From: Streptomyces laurentii
Lineage (GTDB): Bacteria > Actinomycetota > Actinomycetes > Streptomycetales > Streptomycetaceae
Assembly (NCBI GenBank): GCA_002355495.1
Contig: AP017424.1
Span: forward strand, 310,001 to 374,000
Reading direction: 5' to 3'
Length of the DNA: 64,000 nucleotides
The notes beneath the pieces were generated by a model, which was not told the origin of the DNA, ran no database searches, and saw nothing but the letters and a program-made list of their open reading frames with translations. Positions 57,644 through 64,000 of the stretch are shown one piece after another. Position numbers and translations under genes: made by a program. The number at the start of each line of letters is the position of its first letter. Positions within the stretch are counted from its first letter, which is position 1.

Positions 57644-58085
57644 CCATGACGCCGCCCGCACCGGGGCACGAGGGCGGCGACGGACAGGCCGTCACGCTTC
57701 TCCCGCCATGGGCTTCGGTGGCGGCGCGCCGTAGGGTTGGCGCGCCGAAACAGCCTGGTAGCAGGGGAGAAGCGTGCGGTCCGAGGAGCATGTGGGGTGG
57801 GAGCGGAACTTCCCGGTCCGGTATCTCCTGGTCCAGGGGGATACCGGCGGTGAGGAGGAGGGCGCGCTCTTCGTCGGGGCCCGCGTGGTCCGCGAAGTGC
57901 TCGCGGCGGTCGAGGAGTTCCAGCAGGCAGGCGCCCGCCGTCCGCACCCACGTACGCGCCGCGTCCCGTGGATCGTCGGACACGGACACCACGCAGTCCA
58001 TGAAGCACGGCACGTCCGGCCGGAGACCGGCGTCCGGTAGTGCCCGGCGGTTCCCTGTGCGCGTACGACGTCGTATCCAGGACAC
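57588..58085 (-). CDS. Possible hypothetical gene or remnant
   Basis: The minus-strand frame contains a protein-like stretch (PCFMDCVVSVSDDPRDAART, then ACLLELLDRREHFADHAGPD) reminiscent of the DUF6348-type Streptomyces family. The ends are not protein-like, the frame overlaps the 3' end of the SDR gene, and another frame appears to continue upstream. It may be a decayed or frameshifted gene. A plus-strand frame at 57774-58040 covers the same DNA and is an alternative. Confidence 0.35.
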   Translation of the reverse strand: MSWIRRRTRTGNRRALPDAGLRPDVPCFMDCVVSVSDDPRDAARTWVRTAGACLLELLDRREHFADHAGPDEERALLLTAGIPLDQEIPDREVPLPPHMLLGPHASPLLPGCFGAPTLRRAATEAHGGRSVTACPSPPSCPGAGGVMVSGRWAGWRRRCSRAPGR

Positions 58086-58176
58086 CCGTGGATCTCACTG
58101 AGCCCGCCCGGGCAGCGTTCGGGCTCGGGGCTCCAGGGGGCCGCGCGCCCTCCCCTCCCCGTCGCCGGTGTGGCGG

Positions 58177-58497
58177 TCACAGGCCCAGCAGCCTCTTCAA
58201 CTCCTCCAGGAGCACCACCACAGCGCCGCCCGTGGTGGCTCCCGTGCTGATCGTGGCCAGCCAGGACCGCACGCGGGAGCCGTCCAGTGCCTGTGGTGAG
58301 GCGGTGGTGGCCAGTTCGTCGCGCAGCGCTTCGGCCTCCCGTGTCTGGTCCGGCTGTTCCGCGACGACCCGGCCGACCAGGACGCCGGCGATCAGAAGGG
58401 CCGCTTCCAGGCTGTCGGCAGTCACGCTGACCGTACCGTCGCCGAACTGCTGCCGTCCGCCGTGGATTTCGACGTTGTCGAACCTGTAGGTGCTCAT
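58177..58497 (-). CDS. Small protein with IHG...FGDG motif
   Basis: This 106-residue protein has an N-terminal segment YRFDNVEIHGGRQQFGDG, a helical middle (SLEAALLIAGVLVGRVVAE and a charged helix) and a hydrophobic C-terminus (ATTGGAVVVLLEELKRLLG). The IHG...FGDG text closely resembles the C-terminal motif of the protein encoded immediately upstream (58544-60073), so the two probably work together. No known domain is recognised. Confidence 0.68.
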   Translation of the reverse strand: MSTYRFDNVEIHGGRQQFGDGTVSVTADSLEAALLIAGVLVGRVVAEQPDQTREAEALRDELATTASPQALDGSRVRSWLATISTGATTGGAVVVLLEELKRLLGL

Positions 58498-58543
58498 CGC
58501 TGCCTCTCGTCGATCGGTCGCGGGCGCCGGACCGGTGCCCCGC

Positions 58544-60073
58544 TCAGGTGCCCGCCGGTCCCGCGGCGCTGCCGGACGGAACCGGCGGCGTCCCCTGGGC
58601 GGCTTGTCCCGGGTCCCCGGCGGAGGAGCCCATGCCGGTGAGGATGTTGGTGCCGCCGTCCCCGAAGATGTTCTGGCCGTGGATCGGGCCGCTGAAGTTG
58701 TACGTCTGCAGGGTGATGGTGCCGCGGGTGTCGCGCAGGCCGGAGGTGTCGATGCCGTGTTCCTTCAGGAACCGTTCCGTCAGCGTGAGCAGGGCTTCCT
58801 GCATGCGTTGCAGGGCGAGCTGGGCATCCATCCGCTGCGTCAGGTCATGGCTGCGGTCGGGATCGGACACGGCCGCGCGCAGCGTCCCGGAGGCGCCGTA
58901 GTCGAAGTAACCGTGAGGCCGCCGGACGCGGTGGCTGCGCCACAGCAGCCGGAAGCCGTTGGCCAGGTGTCGCGCCGGCCGGCCGAGGACCCGGCCGGGC
59001 GACCCGAACAGATCGGCGCGAAACCGCGTGCGGGTGAGGCCCAGCGCGCGCCAGGCCGTCTCCGCCCAGCCCATGGGGCGGCCGCCGAAGGCCGCGTTCA
59101 CCGGGGGGACGTAGGAGGCGGCCAGCTGCCAGGACAGCTGTGACTTCGAGACCCGGGCGCGGACGTGCATCGTCACGACGTAGGAACCGCCGGACCCGAC
59201 CAGCTCCAGGGTGAGGTAGGTGCGCATCGCCATGCTCGCGGCCGTTATGCCCTCGTCGACGAGGGTCGTGTCGATGTTCACCAGCGGTCGGCGTCGGCCT
59301 TTGCCGAACAGCGCTCCCCCGTCGATGTCGCGTACGCGGTCCCCCTGCACGTACAGGCGGTTGCAGGCCCGCAGCCCGTCGAGTCCGGCGGCCTGGGGCA
59401 GGTGCTCGGCCATGTACGCGTGCAGTTCGGCCGGCTTCAGCTCGGTCACGTCCGGCCGGTCGGCACCGTCCCCGGGGGCGGGCCGGCTGATGTCGATGCT
59501 CGGCCAGGTCCGCTGCAGTACGAGGACGCCGCTGTCGACGAACGGCTCCTCGCCGCCGCGCCCCTTCGACCGGTACAGGGCCACGTTCGCGGCTTCCAGC
59601 GCCTCCAGATCCGACTCCAGCACGGCGTCCACCGGCCCCGCGCCGTCCCGCGGGCGGGCGTCTCCCCAATGGACGGCCTGCTGGAACCGGCTCAGGACCC
59701 AGTTCCAGACATACGCGAGGACGGCCGCCGGCAGGAGGGCGTACAGGGCGAGCCGGAGACAGTCGGTCAGACGCGCCATGTCCCGGACGATCAGGGCCGC
59801 GACCATTCCCACCACGCCCGCCGCCATGACGATCAGGCAGAGCGAGAGCGTGATGTCGCGGAACAGGTGCAGCCGCCGCGCTCGGCGCGCGTGCCGGACC
59901 ACGGCGACGAGGTCGAGGCCCTGCGGCCGGCCATGGGCCCTGAACCGCTCCATCACGAACAGCTTCGTCACCGCGTCCGCGAACTCGGTTCCGCGGTACG
60001 TCCAACCGCACAGTTCGCGGGTCGGCATGTCCTCCGCGTACCGCGGTAACAGGACAGCTTGGCGTTGCTCCAC
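58544..60073 (-). CDS. Large membrane protein with IHG...FGDG C-terminal motif
   Basis: This 509-residue protein has two hydrophobic helices at about residues 75-135 (LSLCLIVMAAGVVGMVAALI, LALYALLPAAVLAYVWNWVL) and large cytoplasmic parts on both sides. The C-terminus contains YNFSGPIHGQNIFGDGGTNI, a Gly-rich motif of the type found at the ends of several bacterial NTPase-conflict and signalling proteins, and a Pro/Ala tail. No enzymatic domain is recognised. It forms a two-gene unit with the small protein downstream (46-base spacer). Confidence 0.72.
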   Translation of the reverse strand: MEQRQAVLLPRYAEDMPTRELCGWTYRGTEFADAVTKLFVMERFRAHGRPQGLDLVAVVRHARRARRLHLFRDITLSLCLIVMAAGVVGMVAALIVRDMARLTDCLRLALYALLPAAVLAYVWNWVLSRFQQAVHWGDARPRDGAGPVDAVLESDLEALEAANVALYRSKGRGGEEPFVDSGVLVLQRTWPSIDISRPAPGDGADRPDVTELKPAELHAYMAEHLPQAAGLDGLRACNRLYVQGDRVRDIDGGALFGKGRRRPLVNIDTTLVDEGITAASMAMRTYLTLELVGSGGSYVVTMHVRARVSKSQLSWQLAASYVPPVNAAFGGRPMGWAETAWRALGLTRTRFRADLFGSPGRVLGRPARHLANGFRLLWRSHRVRRPHGYFDYGASGTLRAAVSDPDRSHDLTQRMDAQLALQRMQEALLTLTERFLKEHGIDTSGLRDTRGTITLQTYNFSGPIHGQNIFGDGGTNILTGMGSSAGDPGQAAQGTPPVPSGSAAGPAGT

Positions 60074-60274
60074 CGAGTCCCCCTCCCGTCGAACGTTCCA
60101 ACGATACGGCGCCGCACAGGACTTGTCCCGGCCATGCGCACACGCGCGTCACAGGGCGGTGCGGGATCGCTCCCGCGCCGCGCGCCGGCCTTCCCACCGC
60201 GCGGACACGGCCGCGGACGCGACCACGAGGCATCCGCGCCGGGCGGGATGGTGGTTCAAGCGCTGGTCGTCCGC

Positions 60275-60934
60275 CTACTCGTACCGGTACTTCAGCGATT
60301 CCTCCTCCGCCCGCTCGATGTCGGCGATCGTCAGTTCCGGCCTCCGCAGCTGTGCCAGTGTCACCTCGGCCGAGGTCGGCTGGACATCCACCGGCAGCCA
60401 CTGCTCCGGCTGCCAGGCCCCGCTGCGCATGAGCGGCTTGGGGCAGTGCGGGTAGACCTCCTCGATCCCCACCACCAGCGCACTCGCCGGCGGCTTCCCC
60501 ACGGCGGTCAGCTGCGACAGCAGCTCCGGGCGGGTGGAGACGCAGGCCCGGCCGTTCACCCTGAGCGTCGTGGTGCGCCCCGGGATGACGAACAGAAGCC
60601 CGGCACGTCCGGTGGCGATCACGTTTCGCAGGGTGTCCAGACGCTTGTTGCCGGTCGCGTCCGGTATCGCCACCGTCCGCGCGTCCAGAACGGAGACGAA
60701 CCCGGCGGGCCCGCCCCGCGGGGAGACGTCGCAGTTGCCCTCGGCATCCGCGCTGGCGACCAGGACCAGCGACGAGCAGGCGATCAACTTCCGGGTCTGA
60801 TCGGTGAGTTCGGACATCTGCTTGCGCACGGCCGCGTCACTGGGGAGTGCGTAGAGCCGGCCCAGGGCCTCCTGGTCCGACACGGCATCACAGCGGAGTG
60901 AGTCGAAGGCGCCGAGGGTGAGGGGTGTGGTCAT
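60275..60934 (-). CDS. FMN-dependent PPOX-family flavoprotein
   Basis: This 219-residue protein of the pyridoxamine phosphate oxidase-like split-barrel family resembles the MSMEG_1061 group (DQTRKLIACSSLVLVASADA, VSPRGGPAGFVSVLD, ATGNKRLDTLRNV, GLLFVIPGRTTTLRVNGRA). The late PHCPKPLMRSGAWQPEQW segment is characteristic. It probably binds FMN or F420 and reduces a small molecule. It is followed by a nitroreductase in the same region but not in a tight operon. Confidence 0.87.
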   Translation of the reverse strand: MTTPLTLGAFDSLRCDAVSDQEALGRLYALPSDAAVRKQMSELTDQTRKLIACSSLVLVASADAEGNCDVSPRGGPAGFVSVLDARTVAIPDATGNKRLDTLRNVIATGRAGLLFVIPGRTTTLRVNGRACVSTRPELLSQLTAVGKPPASALVVGIEEVYPHCPKPLMRSGAWQPEQWLPVDVQPTSAEVTLAQLRRPELTIADIERAEEESLKYRYE

Positions 60935-61040
60935 TGCTCCAGTCCTTGAGAGAGCCGGCCTGCGGGGGCTTTCGGCCGGCGCGTACGCGGATACGGAGGC
61001 GGTCGCGCCCGCTGATCCCGCAGGTCCGACCGCCCGATGG

Positions 61041-61706
61041 TCACATACCGATGAAGCTCACTGTCTCCGTCAGGTCCGCCCGCCCGGTGCGCAGCCGTGG
61101 CGCGCCCGCCTTCTCGAACCCCACCGACACGCCGCAGAACAAGACGAGCCCGTCATCGGCCCCGACGGTCCGGCCGACGGTCTTGTGGTACATCGTCCAC
61201 ATCACCTGCGGGCAGCTGTGCAGTCCTTCCGCCCTCAGCAGCAGCATGACCGTCTGGAGGTACATCCCCGCGTCCCCCCACTGCCCGGGCCCCATCGTCC
61301 GGTCCAGACAGCAGAACAGGACGACCGGCGCCCCGAACGCCCCCGAGTTCAGCGCGGCGATCTTCATGGGCCTGTCGGGGTCGTCACGCTCGATGCCCAG
61401 CGCCTTGTAGCGCTGGGCGGCCGCGACGGCGAAGCGGTCCACGTGAGGCGAGGTCAGTTCCGCCGGGTACATCGGATACTCCCGCTCGTCACCCGGGTCT
61501 CCCGCCAGGGCCCTGGCCGTCGCGCGCCCCTTCAGCTCGGCCAAGGGCTCGCCGGTGACGACGTACACCCGCCACGGCTGGAGGTTCCCGCTCGACGGAG
61601 CCCGCGACGCCGCCGCCAGGACCCGTTCGAGTACGTCCTTGGGTACCGGCTCGTCGCTGAACGCCCGTACGGCCCGGCGACTGTCCACGGCCTCGTACAC
61701 GTCCAC
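61041..61706 (-). CDS. Nitroreductase-family flavoprotein
   Basis: This 221-residue nitroreductase-fold protein has the N-terminal FMN motif YEAVDSRRAVRAFSDEPVPK, ASRAPSSGNLQPWRVYVVTG and QTVMLLLRAEGLHSCPQ. Its ending GRADLTETVSFIGM is usual. It probably reduces nitroaromatics, quinones or a natural-product intermediate with NAD(P)H. It is close to the PPOX protein, and both could act on related substrates (inference). Confidence 0.9.
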   Translation of the reverse strand: MDVYEAVDSRRAVRAFSDEPVPKDVLERVLAAASRAPSSGNLQPWRVYVVTGEPLAELKGRATARALAGDPGDEREYPMYPAELTSPHVDRFAVAAAQRYKALGIERDDPDRPMKIAALNSGAFGAPVVLFCCLDRTMGPGQWGDAGMYLQTVMLLLRAEGLHSCPQVMWTMYHKTVGRTVGADDGLVLFCGVSVGFEKAGAPRLRTGRADLTETVSFIGM

Positions 61707-61813
61707 GTCTTCTCGTCCTCTCGCTCCACGTCGCTCGACCCGCGAGTCGATACCCGCACTTCACCAGCCCTGAGTCGATCCGGTTCAGCTCCTCCTCAGG
61801 GTGCCGAAGGATG

Positions 61814-63541
61814 TCACGGGGCCGTCGGCCGGCTCGCGGGCACGGTGTCCTTCGTCGCCAGCGTGTCGCCCGACCAGCAGAGCCGGTAGAGGTCGACCTC
61901 GGTCAACAGGTCGCGGCCGGACCGGTAGAACTCGCAACGCGTGCCCGGCGGTTGAGGTGCGGAGCGGGCATGGTCGGGTGGGTACGGGTAGGCGTTGTCC
62001 GGCAGCAAGGCGGCGAGTTCGGCACGCGGGCGGCCGAGGGGCAGCTCGTCGAACCGGGACGGGGGAAGCACGCTGGTCGTCAACTGCCAGGCCAGGTAGA
62101 CGGCTGCGAAGAAGGCGGCGGCGACGGCGGGAGCCACGAAGGCGGCGACGGAGCGGCGGCGGGCGGCACTCCGTACGGAGGCGAGGCGTGCGACGGACTC
62201 CGGTGTGCCGGTGTCCGGTGTGCCGGTGTCCGGTGTGCCGGTGTCCGGTGTGCCGGTGTCCGGTGTGCCGGTGTCCGTACCGGGGGCCGGGTAGGCGGCC
62301 CCTGGACCCGGCCCGAGGAGAGCGGGCGGAGTCTCCGGCCGCGACGCCGCCGTATCCGGAGAGGCCGCGACCTGGTGTGGGAGGACCGCGGTGACACGGA
62401 ATCCGCCCTGGTACGGGCCGGTCCACAACGAACCGCCGAGCACCGTCACCCGCTCCCTGAGCCCCGTCAGACCTCTGCCGCCGGCGCCGATCGTCGGGCC
62501 TTCGGCCGCGCACACCGGCCGGTCGCCGGAGGGAGCGGTGTTCACGACGTTCACGCGGGTACGGTCGGCCTCGTGCGAGATCCGCACCCGGATCTCCCCG
62601 TCAGGCGCGTGCTTCACCGCGTTGGTGAGTGCCTCCTGCACGGCCCGGTACATGCCCCGTCGGACCAACGGGGACAGCACGGGCATCGCCCCGCGCCGCT
62701 CCCAGCGCACCGGCACCCCCGACGCGACCGCCCGTGCGAGGAGGTCCTCGACGGTGTCGGTGAGGGGCAGGCCCGCCCCCGGTTCCGTTCCGGCCGGGTC
62801 ATGCAGGACCGCGACGGTCTCGCGTAGCTGCTCCACGGCGTCCGCGATCGTCCCGCGCAGGTCGGCGAGGTCGGCGCGGTCGCGGTCGGTGAGGTCGGGA
62901 GAGAGTTCCAGGGCCCCGGCGCGCAGGGCGACCAGGCTCAGCACGTGTCCGAGGGAATCGTGCATGTCGGCCGCGATGTCCGCGCGTTCGGTCAGCCGCG
63001 CCCGCTCGGCGACCAGGTGCTGGCGCTCCTCCAGGCTTCGGGCCAGCCGCCAGCCCTCTCGCACCAGTTCGCGCCGGCCGCGCCGGTGCCGTCCGGCCAG
63101 CCAGGGCAGCAGGAGGGCGGCGGGAAGCACGGTCAGCGCGTAGAACCACCACACGGCCTGCGTCCGGAGCACCGCGCACGTCACGAGATCGAGGGCGAGA
63201 CAGCCGGACAGGACGAGGAGCGGGCGTCGCGCCGCGGCGACCCGGGCCCCCAGCAGACAGCTGAGTGCGGCCAGCGAGAGGACCTGGGCGTTGGCGGGGG
63301 TCGCCGGGTCGGCCATTCCCAGCGCGCACAGTCCGTTGACCAGGACGACCGCGGTCCCCGGCCGGCGCCGGGACAGCGGTACGGCAATCGCCAGGACGGC
63401 CAACGGGAGGCTCAAGTCCCAGACCGGCGAGGCCGACGCGCCCGCGTCCCGGAACCCGTAGCCGGTGGCAGCGGCGAGCACGCCCCACAGGGCCGCGTCG
63501 CCGCACACCCGTCTGGCCGGGGGCATGCGCAGGTACGGCAT
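61814..63541 (-). CDS. NarL-type sensor histidine kinase with repeat linker and extra C-terminal domain
   Basis: This 575-residue kinase has five or more hydrophobic helices at the N-terminus and HisKA_3 with IAADMHDSLGHVLSLVALRA. The HATPase domain follows (EALTNAVKHAPDGEIRVRIS, GGRGLTGLRERV). The C-terminus is unusual: a five-copy DTGTP repeat (DNA 62201-62275), a further TM helix (VAPAVAAAFFAAVYLAWQL) and a globular tail ending in GDTLATKDTVPASRP. Such tails are not part of the common kinase. An ABC-2 permease lies upstream, a pairing typical for drug-stress systems; the LuxR-type regulator is not in the window. Confidence 0.9.
   Translation of the reverse strand: MPYLRMPPARRVCGDAALWGVLAAATGYGFRDAGASASPVWDLSLPLAVLAIAVPLSRRRPGTAVVLVNGLCALGMADPATPANAQVLSLAALSCLLGARVAAARRPLLVLSGCLALDLVTCAVLRTQAVWWFYALTVLPAALLLPWLAGRHRRGRRELVREGWRLARSLEERQHLVAERARLTERADIAADMHDSLGHVLSLVALRAGALELSPDLTDRDRADLADLRGTIADAVEQLRETVAVLHDPAGTEPGAGLPLTDTVEDLLARAVASGVPVRWERRGAMPVLSPLVRRGMYRAVQEALTNAVKHAPDGEIRVRISHEADRTRVNVVNTAPSGDRPVCAAEGPTIGAGGRGLTGLRERVTVLGGSLWTGPYQGGFRVTAVLPHQVAASPDTAASRPETPPALLGPGPGAAYPAPGTDTGTPDTGTPDTGTPDTGTPDTGTPESVARLASVRSAARRRSVAAFVAPAVAAAFFAAVYLAWQLTTSVLPPSRFDELPLGRPRAELAALLPDNAYPYPPDHARSAPQPPGTRCEFYRSGRDLLTEVDLYRLCWSGDTLATKDTVPASRPTAP
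62201..62275. repeat. Five-copy perfect 15-bp tandem repeat
   Basis: The unit CGGTGTGCCGGTGTC is repeated five times without mismatch. It is in frame and encodes a DTGTP linker, so copy number can change without loss of frame. Confidence 0.95.
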
Positions 63542-63661
63542 GGTGCGTCGACCGTCCTTCCGGTGTATGTCCTTGCCTTCCGGGTCGATTCTGCGGGACG
63601 GTCCCGACGCCCGGTGCGGGAGTGGGCCCGCCGAGGGCCTGGAACGGCCACGGCGTCGGAG

Positions 63662-64000
63662 TCAGGCGTCCCGTCGACGCAGTACGTAGAGGCCGATCAG
63701 GTGCGCGGCCACGGCCCACGCCGCCACGATCAGGACGGCCGGCACCGGTCCGTACGGCGCGTCGGCGGCGGGGCGCATGAAGTGCTCCCCCGCACCGTGC
63801 GGGAGCTGGTCGTTGAGGACGGCGAGTGCCGGGCCGCCCAGGCCCAGGAGGATGCTGGGCAGCGCCCACAGGAGGGTGGCGAGGATCGAGAGCGCGCCGG
63901 CCGGATGGCGCGTGGCGAAGGCCACCCCGACGGTCAGCACCGCGACCAGGGCGTAGTAGAGACCGACCGCGAGGACTTGAAGGGCAGCCGGGCCGGCTTC
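63662..64000 (-). CDS. ABC-2 transporter permease, C-terminal end (partial)
   Basis: This is the last 112 residues of a membrane protein that continues past the right edge. It has three hydrophobic helices (LYYALVAVLTVGVAFATRHP, LATLLWALPSILLGLGGPAL, VLIVAAWAVAAHLIGLYVL) and the ending RRRDA, as in ABC-2 type permeases. It is next to the sensor kinase, in the same direction. The ATPase subunit is presumably further right. Confidence 0.75.
   Translation of the reverse strand, partial: EAGPAALQVLAVGLYYALVAVLTVGVAFATRHPAGALSILATLLWALPSILLGLGGPALAVLNDQLPHGAGEHFMRPAADAPYGPVPAVLIVAAWAVAAHLIGLYVLRRRDA

Noticed and set aside
62201..62275. Possible CRISPR-like array
   Set aside because: The 15-bp units are directly adjacent, without spacers, and lie in frame within a kinase gene.

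Overview
The window is chromosomal DNA from a Streptomyces-like actinomycete. The base composition is about 70% G+C, with strong third-position G/C bias. It carries a conservon (cvnABCD) with a linked P450 and terpene cyclase, monomeric NADP isocitrate dehydrogenase, DUF1876, DUF5133, DUF3040 and DUF742 proteins, and many small TetR, GntR, PadR, HxlR, IclR and Rrf2 regulators. I see no rRNA, tRNA or CRISPR array. Most of it is ordinary chromosome with short operons, convergent gene pairs and strong GC-rich hairpin terminators.

Left part (1-25.4 kb). A two-component system comes first; its kinase runs off the left edge and appears to carry two frameshifts. It is followed by an FBP-domain protein and a glutarate/glutaryl-CoA locus (glutaryl-CoA dehydrogenase divergent from a family III CoA-transferase and an FCD-type GntR regulator, with a clear candidate operator between them). 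Next are a secreted serine hydrolase, a CBS-BON protein, DUF1876 and a GT2 glycosyltransferase. The conservon (9.7-12.7 kb) is translationally coupled to a P450 that lacks the K-helix Arg, and faces a class I terpene cyclase. Then come a DsbA/FrnE-like protein fused to TPRs, a TetR regulator, two coupled hypotheticals, the PTS-type dihydroxyacetone kinase operon dhaKLM, a FadH-type dienoyl-CoA reductase with a PadR regulator, and an FAD monooxygenase.

The most striking segment is 25.66-29.62 kb. It holds a very large toxin-like protein with an N-terminal leader of the type seen next to extracellular contractile injection systems (eCIS), a long helical/hydrophobic middle, and a C-terminal deaminase-like domain (CAE plus PCxxC). 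A HEAT-like immunity candidate follows directly. Base composition drops sharply over the toxin tip and the immunity gene, as expected for an exchangeable effector/immunity module. The toxin frame is broken by an apparent one-base insertion near 26801.

Middle and right part (29.7-64 kb). Genes include DUF2252, GntR, NUDIX, a canonical P450, a DMT exporter, a two-RCK ion-channel-like protein, a DD-carboxypeptidase, an NAD-dependent epimerase, HxlR, an Rrf2 regulator next to a DszC-like flavin monooxygenase (probable sulfur scavenging), a tandem USP, monomeric IDH, a degenerate PAP2 protein, an orphan TOPRIM protein, an antibiotic-biosynthesis-type monooxygenase (ABM), IclR, VanW and an MHS transporter. 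A decayed tyrosine-recombinase remnant with direct repeats (55.4-56.1 kb) marks an old insertion. After it come a divergent TetR/SDR pair with two matching operators and an uncharacterised two-gene unit (58.2-60.1 kb) whose products share an IHG...FGDG motif. The window ends with flavoproteins, a NarL-type sensor kinase with a five-copy 15-bp repeat, and the end of an ABC-2 permease. At least four genes show frame breaks, several in G/C homopolymers, so assembly error must be considered for each.
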